Below the pieces are notes generated by a model that was not told where the DNA came from, searched no databases, and worked only from the letters and a program-made list of their open reading frames with translations. A DNA stretch of 64,000 nt from Rhyacophila brunnea (lineage: Eukaryota; Arthropoda; Insecta; Trichoptera; Rhyacophilidae): NCBI GenBank assembly GCA_022495005.1, contig JAGYXB010000463.1, positions 496,001 to 560,000 of the forward strand. The letters run 5' to 3'. Positions 12,161 to 21,949 of the stretch are shown here, piece after piece. Made by a program: the position numbers and the translations under genes. Position 1 is the first letter of the stretch, and each line of letters begins with the position of its first letter.

Positions 12161-12287
12161 CCCTGATGTATCTTTTTTGCAGTCGCAAGCGTCTCCTCCT
12201 TTCTGTTTCACACACATTTTCGCAATAATTTATAAAACCTACGAAGGTTTCAAGCCTCCTACTAAACGCTTGTTGTGATGAAGTCAT
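12150..12287 (-). pseudogene. Possible Harbinger transposase N-terminal relic
   Basis: The minus-strand frame starts at 12287 and reads a basic stretch, CETERRRRLRLQKRYIRDM, around codons 26-44. Arginine-rich stretches followed by Y-RD are seen near the N-terminus of many HARBI1-like nucleases. The likeness ends at the same point where the opposing Myb-like relic ends, which would fit a large internal deletion joining two convergent Harbinger genes. The evidence is one short basic motif, so this is tentative. Confidence 0.22.
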
Positions 12288-12299
12288 TGTGTATTAAAG

Positions 12300-12400
12300 T
12301 GACACTGACAGCTCGCGCAGATCGCCGCCATTTTAAGTTTGGTGCGCATTCCTGTGCGCATCTCGTGACGTATGCATTTTTTATAGTTTCCTTAATCGGC
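12300..12400. promoter_or_regulatory. Promoter-like GC-rich patch with a GCCGCCATTTT site
   Basis: GCCGCCATTTT is the YY1/Pleiohomeotic-type core seen in many animal promoters. A GTGCGCATTC/TGTGCGCATC repeat and a GTGACGTA bZIP-like site follow. It could instead be the terminal region of the decayed Harbinger-like element upstream. Confidence 0.22.
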
Positions 12401-12449
12401 CGATAAACGGCTTACTACGTTGAACGCGGTTCAAATGTATATGAATATG

Positions 12450-13034
12450 GCAGTAAGGTATTTATTAATACTTTCACTTGAAATACAAAAGCGGACTGCC
12501 AAATAATAACTAATAAAAAATATTATTTAAGCCCAAGGTTCACATCTCTACTAAGCTAATGCTTAACACTACTACTTTGCTACGGTAGTTACAAACGACC
12601 TTAATATAAGACCTAGTTATTATTTATTTTATATTTCATATATAAAAAAAGTTGTCGCTTATATTACGATTTTGCATCGGACAGATAACGCCATGTTTAT
12701 TCATACAAAAACACCTAGTGTTCGCTCTAGCCAGCCTTATCTTTATTGTGTTAGTATAATTTAGTGGGCCATAGTGATATATAATGGCAACAAACGGCGA
12801 ACGCATAAGGTTATGTACAGTATAAAGCAAAGCGGAAAAATAACGAGGTAATGACCTTGAGTTGGCGCATCGACAAGTAAAGCTTAAGCCAAGTATCTCT
12901 ATGATATTACTAATAAATTTAAATAACTTCTTTTGAAAACCTGACAATTATTGTAATATACCTTGTCTGTAGAATTGCCTGCTATCCATAATTATTTGGG
13001 TTTCGTAGAAACATGCTTTTTACTAATATATTTC
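12450..13034. other. AT-rich spacer
   Basis: No element recognised. The 103-codon minus-strand frame at 12636-12947 has no domain and mixed low-complexity composition. Confidence 0.5.
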
Positions 13035-13043
13035 GTTATAAAC

Positions 13044-13488
13044 CAGAGCATTGGAGCGGAGGTCGGAGCAGGAGCACGAAGCACTATGGGGTTTTACCAA
13101 GAGCATCGAAAATTTGTAGTGCTCTACTGCTCCGGATGTTTTTTTTATTATTAAATTTTCTGCCTAAAATCCAAAATAGTATATTTTGATACTTTTCAAC
13201 ACTGGAATTATTTGAAATACGCCAATACTGCCAAGTGATAAATAACCTCACTTTTTTTACAGAAAAGGCAAATAATGAGAGACGATTTCCTGGAATTTTG
13301 TTTCATAGAATATATAATGAAAATGACGATTATTTTAAAACTACTTATTTTTTTTTAACATTTTTATACATATAACATTTATTTTTTTACCCGGAGCGCA
13401 GCAGACCCTGGAGCGGAGTTGGAGTAAGTATTAGGCCCTGGAGCGGAGCTGGAGTAGAGCAACTCAAAAAAGGGTCCGCTCCAACCAA
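13044..13488 (+). mobile_element. hAT-type non-autonomous element
   Basis: Flanked by GTTATAAAC at 13035-13043 and 13489-13497, a 9-bp direct repeat that includes the 8-bp duplication typical of hAT. The left end starts CAGAGCATTGGAGCGGA. The right end, inverted, reads TTGGTTGGAGCGGA, sharing a TTGGAGCGGA core. Repeated GGAGCGGAG and TGGAGTA motifs lie just inside the ends (13055-13080, 13410-13460), as in hAT subterminal transposase-binding regions. The interior is AT-rich and non-coding. Confidence 0.7.
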
Positions 13489-13559
13489 GTTATAAACTCT
13501 ATTTGCATAAAAAATAAGGAACCGTAATACGCCTCGTAACCACAATGCCAGTATTTCCG

Positions 13560-13740
13560 GTCGTACCTCCAATTTAAATATGTATTCTAATGGATTCAAG
13601 CTCTGTATTATTCCATTTAGGTCGCTTTCTGCGACCCAGGTTTTGCCTTTTGGCATCTTCAGGCGTCGTGTACACTCACCAAAGGTAAACACACACTGAC
13701 AACGAACACTCTTAACTCTACCTTATATAGTAAATCAATA
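13560..13740 (-). repeat. Unknown repeat R6, partial copy
   Basis: On the minus strand it shares the GTGAGTGTAC block, a CCTGAAGATGCC hairpin-like block, GGGTCGCAG and an AATCCATTAGAAT end with the copy at 45490-45935. Only the terminal half is present. Its 3' boundary touches the hAT-type element upstream. Confidence 0.65.
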
Positions 13741-13744
13741 CAAT

Positions 13745-14390
13745 ACATACGGGTGATTATAAATTATTCTACCAAGAAATATTAGAAATAAATAGAGCAC
13801 AGTTGCAGAGCTTACTTATCTTGAATTATCAATTTTGTGCTTTATTCATTTGAATAAAATAATAGTTACCATACATGTATAAGAAATTCATTTTTCCGCG
13901 ATCATCTTAAGATTTAATACTAATTTAAGTCACAGTTGAGTGTATTTAAAACTTCTTGTGGATTGCATTTTCCGGAGAGTGTGAATTGTTGCTACCAATG
14001 AACCCGTAATTAAAAATTCTTGCAGCCAATGTAACCAGTAATTAAAGTATTTTTTAGTTTGACCATCATATATTTCGGCTCTGTATTATAGAAAAGGTGT
14101 TCGTGAACGACTTTGGTTGACTCGTTTTATTTCATAAGTCGTCAAAATAATCAGCGCTTGCAATTACTGAGTATTAAGGTATCCGCTTGTAATGTCGTCA
14201 GTCTCTGTTTCAATTCACAATTTTGCCAAACTTATATGTATGCTGAGACCCTGAGCATTAACCTAATACATTGAGCAAGGGACTAACATGTATCATTCGT
14301 AAAACTAAATCTGTGAAGAAACTTCTTCGTGAGGTAACTAATATTAACATCGAATTATTGATCCAATGAAAAAAAAGAGTTAAAGCAAGT
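13745..14390. other. AT-rich spacer
   Basis: Nothing recognised. Two short similar phrases (ACCAATGAACCCGTAATTAAA and GCCAATGTAACCAGTAATTAAAG, about 13994-14048) form a local 25-bp near-duplication. Confidence 0.45.
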
Positions 14391-14394
14391 GGTG

Positions 14395-14610
14395 TGAACG
14401 TCGCTGTCTCTCGCCGCTACGCTCTAATTTGTACCAAATAATAAGGGCGATTTTCGCTTGACGTCGTCCGCCTGACCTGCGTCAGAGTCTCGCGTTCGGC
14501 GGTTTATTTATGCGAGAACTTTACACGGGATAATAATCTCTCGTGTCATATTTCACGCGGGCATAAAGGACGGGGGCTTTCACGCGTCGTCGCTGGGAAA
14601 ACTTGGTTTT
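14395..14610. promoter_or_regulatory. Candidate conserved regulatory island
   Basis: A sharply GC- and CpG-richer block inside AT-rich DNA. It contains two TTTATG/CATAAA sites (Caudal/Abd-B-like; near 14505 and 14562), GGGATAATAATCTC (homeodomain-like, near 14529) and several CG-rich words. It has no stop-free frame with a recognisable protein and no match elsewhere in the window. Inference only. Confidence 0.22.
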
Positions 14611-14619
14611 TGGGGAAGT

Positions 14620-15490
14620 ACGGCTTTAGAGACAATTGAGAAAGGTTATTGAAACAGTAAAAACCAAAACATTGTTGGTAAACAGGCGACTCATGTTACC
14701 ATTCATTGCATATCCCTGTCAACTAAACGAGCCTATATTATGGCAACGATGTTACACAAATGAGTAGCCTATAATCAAACCTCACATTCTCCAAAAGATT
14801 TAAGAAAATTGTAAAAAATATTTGGGCATTATTTTTTGTTACTACACAAGGATTCCTACTGAACTCCCGTAAATATGAATGAGTGATATTGTCATTTTTT
14901 TTTAAATTAGTAGACAAATTTTAACTTCTCCTTCAAGATATGCAAAATCCTCAACAGTGTAATAAATATGGATCTTTGATTGGTTAGTAAGACTTTAGTG
15001 CCAGAACAGAATAAATACAATATTAATCTTTAAAAATGATTATGTATAACGTGATTTTTCATTCCTAACATTTATTTTTAAATAAATTTATGCATTTAGA
15101 TTTTAAAATCAATTGTTAATATTAAACTGCTCAAAAAGGACAACATTGTAAGGCGTGAAGTATTTTCTAGGCAACTCATTATCAGGTTAGTTACTTTTAA
15201 ATCTACCGCTGGATGAAGACCTGTTTATACTCTTCTTCATATTTTGTTCATCCAGACTTAAACTAAACTTAATTATTTTACTAATTCAGAAACTTGTAAT
15301 TGCCTTTTAGGTATTTTAATACCTATCAAATATCATAGAATGATGACTCTTCTCCAGTGATAATTTATTCTTTGAATTATCTCCTCTTGAATGTATTATA
15401 TTAAATTTATTGGTGTCAACTCTATCCATGTCAGCATATTGATTGGTGATATTAAATACATTACCGCAATTAAAAATTCTTTAACATTCA
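14620..15490. other. AT-rich spacer
   Basis: No gene or repeat match seen. A TCTACCGCTGGATGAAGACCT phrase at about 15201-15221 faintly resembles an RTE 3' end but stands alone. Confidence 0.5.
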
Positions 15491-15500
15491 TTTCCCGTAG

Positions 15501-15669
15501 TGTCCAATTATGGCAAACTCAGTAGATAGCTTACTGCAATTATAATTTCCACGAAATCCATTTTTCCAAATAGTCAGCTATATCCGATGACGCAAACTCC
15601 ATTTAGTAGCTGACTCAATTATAATAATTATTTCCTAAATATTCCTAAATAGCGGACCATAATTGGACA
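15501..15669 (+). repeat. Small element with 13-bp perfect TIRs
   Basis: TGTCCAATTATGG at 15501-15513 is repeated exactly inverted at 15657-15669. The 169-bp interior repeats short CAATTATAAT and TAGCT motifs. No target-site duplication is visible, and no second copy was found in the window. Confidence 0.4.
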
Positions 15670-15674
15670 TGTCA

Positions 15675-16490
15675 CTCGAATATAAGTTCCGAGGTCCGAA
15701 TTTGGGTAGAATGAGATGTTGTGCGGAGCGATACAGAGACTGAGATACTAACAGACCGGGACTAATTCAGAAATGGCACTGCTATATTATATAATATATT
15801 TGTGTATTTTATATTTGAAAGTAATTTTAAAATAAAATGATATACATAATACTATATTTATCCAGTACTTAAAAGTTCCAAAAATAAAAATCAATATAGA
15901 TTACTTCAGGAGTATAATATTACATTTTTATATTAACACTTTATGACAATTTATCCATTACATATTGTTAACAGTACGCTAATAATGGCGCCTGTTGGAA
16001 GACAACAACCAAAACTCCAATCTAACTAATGACTTTCTATGAAAATTAAAGTCTGTTCACATCTGTTGGACATCCGTAATTCAAGCCTGGCTTGTACCAT
16101 CACTCTTCATTTTCACTAATGCATTAAAACGCTACGCCTCTACGGTGGCGCTACGTCGGGTCTACGATAACCCCATCTCTGCCATAAACACCAGTTACAG
16201 CTACGGCATATTTTGGGCACGAATATGTTATAAGTTCAGACATCTCTTGCATAATACATGTAGTTATTTTTTTCGGGTCAAAGTCTGTTTTTTTTTGTTT
16301 TTTCTTTTGTATATCATGGGAAACAAAACGGAACAAGGACGATTACGGTGATTTGGTGTCATATAGCAACGGTTGCCATGAAAAAGAATAAATAATGGTA
16401 CTTTAATAAAATCTCGGTAACAAAATTCTCCGAGTAGTATTTGTGTACATATATTGATAACTTAAACAAAGGTATAGCGTCCGCACAATT
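15675..16490. other. AT-rich spacer with a short GC-rich patch
   Basis: A patch at about 16125-16200 repeats the word CTACG several times, reminiscent of 4330-4385, but the two do not align beyond that word. Nothing else recognised. Confidence 0.4.
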
Positions 16491-16502
16491 CAAACTTGAT
16501 AT

Positions 16503-16982
16503 CATCATCAGCCGGGGTAAATCCACTGCTGGATGAAGGCCTCCCCAAGCTTTCTCCAACTCTCACGGTCCTGTGTCGTTCGCTGCCACGTATTTACGCC
16601 GAACTTTACCAGTTCGTCAATCCAGCGGCTTTTAGGGCGACCCTGTGGCCGTTTCGTGCCCCTTGTGTACCACTGGATGACGGCATTTGTCCAGCGGCCG
16701 TCCTTTCGGCGAGTAATGTGCCCCGCCCATCTCTATTTCAGCTGTTTTGCAACGTCTATTACATCGCGTACTTTTGTCTGCTTCCTAACCCATTCGTTTC
16801 TCTTACGGTCCTTTCGCGTGATGCCCAACATACACCTCTCCATGCCTCGCTGTGTGACTCTTAGCCTTTGGACATCTCTCGTGTTGAGGGTCCACGTCTC
16901 GCAGCCATAAGTGAGCACGGGTAGCACACATTGGTTGAACACCCTACGCTTAAGACATGATGACTAAGACATGATGATAAGA
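16503..16982 (-). mobile_element. RTE-type retrotransposon 3' copy with 12-bp TSD
   Basis: A 5'-truncated insertion on the minus strand, bounded by the exact direct repeat CAAACTTGATAT at 16491-16502 and 16983-16994. Its 3' end is the TGATGATGAT-type tail. The 5' truncation point (about 16954) is followed by two copies of CTAAGACATGATGA-like sequence, probably filler DNA made during integration. Confidence 0.9.
16508..16954 (-). pseudogene. RTE-clade reverse transcriptase C-terminus with one nonsense codon
   Basis: A 149-codon frame runs from the truncation point to TGA TGA TGA. Motifs in order are VFNQCVLPVLTYGCETW (C-terminal connection region), RVTQRGMERCMLGIT, RKRNEWVR, then RWAGHI-RR-DGRWTN, GTKRPQGRPKSRWIDEL, WQR-TQDRESWRKLGEAF and IQQW. 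The only lesion is an in-frame TAG at plus-strand 16733-16735, just before RWAGH. The sister copy at 57630 has CAG (Gln) there, so a single C-to-T change explains it. This region follows the polymerase catalytic core. The endonuclease and YADD regions are absent because of 5' truncation. Confidence 0.9.
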
Positions 16983-16999
16983 CAAACTTGATATAGGTA

Positions 17000-17460
17000 T
17001 TGTATATCTATATAGTCATCTGATTATCTTGGGAAGTGCGGACGCAAAGTTGGGCCCCCTACTCTACATTAGATGCAATAGCTCTCGATAAGGCTTATGA
17101 AGAAAACCTGGTAAGAATTTTTTGAAAGAATACAGAGATGCTGAATGTGTCGAAATGAAGAGAACGTACTTGAGATAGAGACACCTAGATGATGAGTGTT
17201 CAGTCAGCTATGGACCTAAGTAAGGAAGTAAACCCCCGATATAGTCATAATATTGATGATAATCATTTGTCTGAATATTACATTGCAGAACAATTGCTTC
17301 CCAAAGCTAATTCCATTCATGTTGATCATAATATGCATTGTGTTATCGCGTACTTCCAAAGAACGTTCTTCGATCGGACATTTTTATCTCTTGAGTACCA
17401 CAATAATTGTCTTATGTGAATCTTTACCGTGTTACGAAGGGATTTCGTATCAGATTTTTG
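17000..17460. other. Spacer, nothing recognised
   Basis: Two overlapping frames (17189-17419 and 17253-17600) are open for 76 and 115 codons. The second runs into a SINE relic, so it cannot be a conserved protein. Confidence 0.5.
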
Positions 17461-17469
17461 TTTTTTTAC

Positions 17470-17600
17470 TAAAAATGGATGTTAGCAACTTGCTCAATAT
17501 TATGATAATACTGATTAAATACACACTTAAAAAAACAACAAATAATTTTGCTAGACCTGAAATTTGGACCCGAGACTTTATTTTCCGATGTGGACGTTAA
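17470..17600 (-). repeat. tRNA-derived SINE family 1, decayed copy
   Basis: Read on the plus strand it gives AAAATGGATGTTAGCAACTT, then GCTAGACCTGAAATTTGGAC, matching the body and B-box side of SINE family 1. The A-box end is lost. Confidence 0.55.
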
Positions 17601-17609
17601 GATATATTG

Positions 17610-18220
17610 TACAATACAATTCAAATAACCACTCAAACATCGACTGATTCGTTACAGTTGGGCCAAAGAAATCTACAAAACTATTTGTTCGTTTTTACCT
17701 CCAAATGTGTTAAAGCAGGTCAAATTATGAGACTATTTATTTTGAAACAGGACTAACGAGTAGCTCTCAAACATTGATCCTGACAAGGTCACTCTGTTTC
17801 TGAACCTCTTTTTAAATCGGCACATAGAGGGTTCATGTTTTGCATGCATTTGTGATTAGCTGGAGTACCTACATACTGGTTAAGCGCTTTGCGATTTGGC
17901 TACAGCGTATATTATTATGCAGATTACAAATATCACAGTATTTGACAAGATAACAGATATAACTAGTATGGAATTCAACATCGTATTATATGAGGAACAA
18001 ATTCCACTTATTCAACGCGTGCGTGCTACCTATTCCCAAATATGACTATGACATGTATCCTATCAAGACCCAAAGGTCACGACTTATAAGCTTTGAGAAT
18101 CGATATATTGCCGAATCTTAGGGGTACACCGGTACAATTGCGTTACAAATACTACAAATACTACTAGAGTATGCTGACAGGGAGTGAGCTGACACGTAGC
18201 TGGGGTCGGATGTTGAAAGT
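17610..18220. other. Spacer, nothing recognised
   Basis: No coding or repeat match up to the short R9 repeat. AGTGTCAC and GTGACACT form an 8-bp inverted pair around TTCCGGAA at about 18218-18245. Confidence 0.4.
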
Positions 18221-18224
18221 GTCA

Positions 18225-18310
18225 CATTCCGGAATCTTGTGACACTACCGGATGAATCATATTGATGACCCAGTACTAAACAGTAACAACTCAAAAAACG
18301 TAGTGTTGAG
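18225..18310 (-). repeat. Short repeat R9, copy 1
   Basis: The minus strand reads TTTTTTGAGTTGTTACTG, then TACTGGGTCATC and TCATCCG, matching 19585-19650 on the plus strand. The similarity is about 60 bp. Confidence 0.5.
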
Positions 18311-18457
18311 ATAAGCATGTTAAATATTTTGAATATTTTACAATACACAAGATTTGACAAGTTTTAAAAGGATACATGTCAGAATTTATCTATTCTAAAT
18401 TAAAACGTATGGTCAATCGCCAGTTTTAAATGGAAATAATTCAAAATGGATCTATCC

Positions 18458-19434
18458 AGGGGAGGGCAAACTGCGGCTCGCGGGTATTTGTTTGTGGCCC
18501 GCCATCATTAATTGTACTTCTGATTACGAATATTTTTTTTATAATTTTTAAAAAATATTGACAATAGACTAAAATTTTAAGAATTTATTGTTTCGTAAAT
18601 GTATTATCTCAGTACGTCTTCCTTGCGTCTCGTCTCACACTATGTAACCACTATTTTCTACGTTGAACATCGTGACACATTTAAATAATTTTAACTCCGC
18701 GTTGCAAGGAAAAAAATATATATTATGCCTATGCTATGGTAAAAAGCTTGAATGGATTTCAATTAAAACTCAAGTTATTCCTTCGACAAATATCGAATAA
18801 CAACGTGGACCACTATCCAACTTTGAAGTTGCTGAATATACCAGAATATAAATTTGTAGAATATGGTAAAATAATTATCAAAGCTCTTTATGACGATTTT
18901 TCACAAAGATTTGGTGACTGACCGAAAAATTGAGACAAGTTTAGCAGTTCGCGATCCATTTTCAATAGATATTGATAGTGTACCGACAGAGCTACAACTT
19001 GAGATTATTGATCTGCAGTGTGACACTGATTTAAGAGAATTGCATCGTCGTAAAGAAATCTCCAAATTTTACAATGCCCTTAATTCAGACAAATTCGACC
19101 AACTTAAAGATTATGCAAGAAAAATGTTCGTTATTTTTGGATCAACCTATATATTATGTGAACAAACATTTTCGATCATGAACCTGAATAAAAATTCTTT
19201 ACGATCAAATATCTCCGATGCCCATTTACAAGCAGTTTTGAGAATATCAAATATAAAATTAACATCTGAATTTTAAAAAATGTACAACAGTTTCATTCTT
19301 CTCATTAATTTTTTTGTAAGGTTTTTCTTCGTGATAATAAATAGTGTTTCTAAAAATAGTATTTTACTTGCGGCCCGCCGCTCATTTTGAATTCTTGAAT
19401 TTGGCCCTCCATCCAAAAAGTTTGCCCCCCCCTT
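18458..19434 (+). mobile_element. hAT transposon, internally deleted copy
   Basis: Ends are AGGGGAGGGCAAACT on the left and AGTTTGCCCCCCCCTT on the right, inverse of each other apart from one or two bases. The 8-bp flanks ATCTATCC (18450-18457) and ATCTATAC (19435-19442) differ at one base, as expected for an aged hAT duplication. Just inside the ends are GCGGCTCGCGGG and GCGGCCCGCCGC words (GTGGCCCGCC on the left), a known style for GTF2IRD2/ZBED-like hAT families. Only the C-terminal third of the transposase remains. Confidence 0.85.
18736..19276 (+). pseudogene. hAT transposase C-terminal region, one frameshift
   Basis: Two overlapping frames form the C-terminus of a hAT transposase of the GTF2IRD2-like type. 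The first (18736-18921) carries KLKLFLRQI and YDDFSQRFGD. The second continues with RKIETSLAVRDPFSIDID, ELQLEIIDLQCDTDLRE and KFYNALNSDKFDQLK. It ends with FGSTYILCEQTFSIMNLNKN and a LRSNISDAHLQAVLRIS stretch. The STY-CEQTFS segment is the conserved hAT C-terminal dimerisation motif. A single frame change near 18919 separates the parts. The BED finger and the first catalytic residues are missing, so it is not active. Confidence 0.88.
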
Positions 19435-19584
19435 ATCTATACAAAACTGGTTTTGTTTGATAGTTTGTAAAATATCATATGGGTGTTTTTGGCTCTCAAA
19501 GGAATCCAAATGACTTTTTTTCGATTTTTTTGCAAAACCGACAAGAGCTCATTTTTACGAGTATTTTGTTACCAATATCGCGAA

Positions 19585-19650
19585 ATGTCAAATTTTTGAC
19601 TTGTTACCGTTCAATACTGGGTCATCGATATTCAAATCCGAGTGTGTGTA
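19585..19650 (+). repeat. Short repeat R9, copy 2
   Basis: TTTTTGACTTGTTACCGTT, TACTGGGTCATCGATAT and AATCCG match 18225-18310 inverted. The two copies lie either side of the hAT insertion. Confidence 0.5.
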
Positions 19651-19682
19651 TTTTGTTGTACGTAGGTGCATGTTCCGTTAAT

Positions 19683-19870
19683 AAATAAATAAATAAATTA
19701 ACTTAGTGAATTTTACAAATTAATTATAAATCCAAGACGTTCACAACATTACATGGGGGGAACAAATAAATGTGTGAAAGTATTAAAAAATATAAAACAG
19801 TATAATTAAAAACATCGTATAAATAATGTACAACAAAGTTCACCAAAATAAGCGATGTAGACCGTATGGT
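19683..19870 (-). repeat. Jockey/CR1-like retrotransposon 3' tail, family A
   Basis: On the minus strand this ends with a TAAATAAATAAATAA tail preceded by GTTGTGAACGTCTT, the shared 3' untranslated signature of family A (compare 29525-29585). No coding part is visible. Confidence 0.65.
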
Positions 19871-19894
19871 GCCGCTTTTTAGTGAACTGTAAAA

Positions 19895-20215
19895 GAACAG
19901 AGATGATTCGGATAATGGGGGGGTCTATACCAAGGATGCCAGACCTTTAATGAGGATGAGGCTGGTTCCATGGTCTGGTTCTCACTCACTAGCACTACCA
20001 CTCTCGCGCGACAACTGGTTATTGAGTCACCCTGCGCGTAGCGATTGACGGGGAAAAATTAGTACTCGTAATGACGTCATGAATATGTTACAGGTGTTAA
20101 CAATTACATGGTTGAAGAATGACTGCCTTTTAATAATAGGCCTGGCAAGGATAATGATGTTACATAGGTAAGGTATTATAAGTAAGTTATCAAGGCTGCC
20201 ATAATTGGTCCAACC
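19895..20215 (-). repeat. Unknown dispersed repeat R4, inverted copy
   Basis: The longest copy seen. On the minus strand it begins CCAATTATGGCAG, continues through CATTATCCTTGCCAGGCCTA and CAGGGTGACTCAATAA, then CGCGCGAGAGT and CCAGACCATGGAACCAGC. The last block is shared with 6545-6580. Confidence 0.7.
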
Positions 20216-20219
20216 ACCG

Positions 20220-20985
20220 TATTATAAAAACATATTTTTTATGTCCACCTAAACTCATCCCACGTACATGGAATCCTGTTATCGTGTCGATCTTACCTCA
20301 CTATGCAGTAGTACTACAAAATCAATCTACGTACTGCAATGGTGCAGACATGGTGATGGACCTTATGCTTTGTGGACCATGATAGAATGTAGTTAGTTAT
20401 GTTTTTTAACGTCATCAATAATAAAGAACATTCGGCACTGCATAAAATATAATATACCTATTTTAAAAAAAAATGTTCATGTCCGACAACACGTTACTTG
20501 ATATACAATTTTATTATTGTATATTATAAATTATAACAGTCCAAATGGTAAACTAAATTAAAATTATTGTTTGTATACCATTTAAACCAGTGTGCTTAAA
20601 TTGTTTGAACTGGCGCACAAGAAATACACTTTTAAATCAAATACAAATACGCTGTCCTTACTTGTAGCAGAAGCCAAAATATAAAAAAAATATATTTCGA
20701 ATCTTGAGTAGATACTCTACGGAATTGCACTGTCGCACAGTTAGCCCGAATTAATGATCATAACTATTTCGCTGTGTAGAAAAACTTAACTGTATCTCGC
20801 TAGTACAGATTGTGCCAATAAAATGTAACTTAAATAATTGTAAGTATGTCAATATATTTTCTATAAATATATTACTTAATGACAGTGATTCCCAACTACA
20901 ATTCCATTTGTAGTCCCAAGAATACTGTTAACAATTTCATGGCCATTCTCAAAAAAAAGTAATAAAAACAATAGATAATGGTTAG
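20220..20985. other. AT-rich spacer
   Basis: No element recognised. It lies between two oppositely oriented R4 copies. Confidence 0.5.
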
Positions 20986-20989
20986 GCCA

Positions 20990-21190
20990 ATTATGGCGGT
21001 CCTAATAAAATAGAAATTTCTACCTACCTGACATCATTATCCTTGCCAGACCTACTATTAACAAGCAGCCATTCTGCAACCGTGTGCTTGTAAACACCTA
21101 TCACAATATGTAATATATTAAGACATCATTTACGTGCAATGGTTTTTGACCATCAATGCTGCTCACAGGGTGACTCAATAAACAGTTCAA
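20990..21190 (+). repeat. Unknown dispersed repeat R4, copy 3
   Basis: Begins CCAATTATGGCGGTCCTAAT, a start shared with 38265-38480, and runs through CATTATCCTTGCCAGACCTA to CAGGGTGACTCAATAAACAG. Its end overlaps the left TIR of the next feature. Confidence 0.7.
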
Positions 21191-21902
21191 ACACGCGCGT
21201 TAACATAATTTTACTCCCTACTTTAATTATAGTTTGTCAATTTATGACTACGGCCGTATGTTGTAGCTTAACCACTGGGGAATGCCAAAAGAAATGGCGT
21301 ATTTCAAAAAAACACTACCTTATTCTTAGGTCAATAATTATTATAAAGCAATCATTATTCATAAGATGTTTATTACACTTGAATGGTCAAAGACATAGCT
21401 TATAATAAATATCTTTAGAATCATCTTCAAATGTGTAAATCTTGCCGATTTTTTGAATAATAAAATGCCTAATTCTTGTCAAATTTGGGATCACAGAGAT
21501 TATCAATATAATTTTTTATCGTGAATATTTTACAAAATTATCTCGTATTAAATTATACTAATGGTTTTATAAATGCGTTTAAAAATTAATAAATGTAAAA
21601 AATCTTAACACCACTGCACAGTTATGTACCGAAATATGACTATATTTTAAAACATTAGAGCGAGAGGTTTAAAAGAATACTATTTTATGTAACAAAAATA
21701 CTTTATGCAGTCATCAAATGTTTAAAATAACTATAAAGGATAATAAGGCTTCAAAATTATATAAATAGATTATCTACAACGTTTAAGGAGTGTCCAGTAT
21801 CATGGTTTGAAAATACAATAAAAACTCAATTTTGACCTTCGACGAGCATGTCCCCCCTTAACTTTTTAGTAAATGTGTAGTTCATTGTTTTGAGTCACCC
21901 TG
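21166..21902 (+). repeat. 737-bp segment bounded by 13-bp perfect inverted repeats
   Basis: CAGGGTGACTCAA at 21166-21178 is exactly inverted at 21890-21902. Blocks inside it (21195-21310 and 21785-21880) recur at 10440-10790, one inverted. No clear target-site duplication and no coding match were found. It may be a DNA transposon whose left end is shared with family R4. Confidence 0.5.
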
Positions 21903-21949
21903 GATAAATTTCAAAGTTGTACGATTGCAATTTATCCCTCTCGGTGGCA

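Noticed and set aside
12963..13154. 63-codon plus frame
   Set aside because: It runs across the left end and target-site duplication of a hAT-type element.
13620..13665. Hammerhead-ribozyme or Penelope-type end in R6
   Set aside because: CCTGAAGATGCC and GGCAAAACC vaguely resemble a hammerhead core, but the CTGATGA box is not matched and one copy lacks the GAAAC-type box. The element has TIRs instead.
13387..13692. 101-codon minus-strand frame
   Set aside because: It crosses the end of a hAT-type element and an R6 repeat, so it joins unrelated sequences.
16496..16910. Long plus-strand frames of 122 and 125 codons
   Set aside because: They are antisense shadows of the minus-strand RTE polymerase fragment, which shows clear family motifs.
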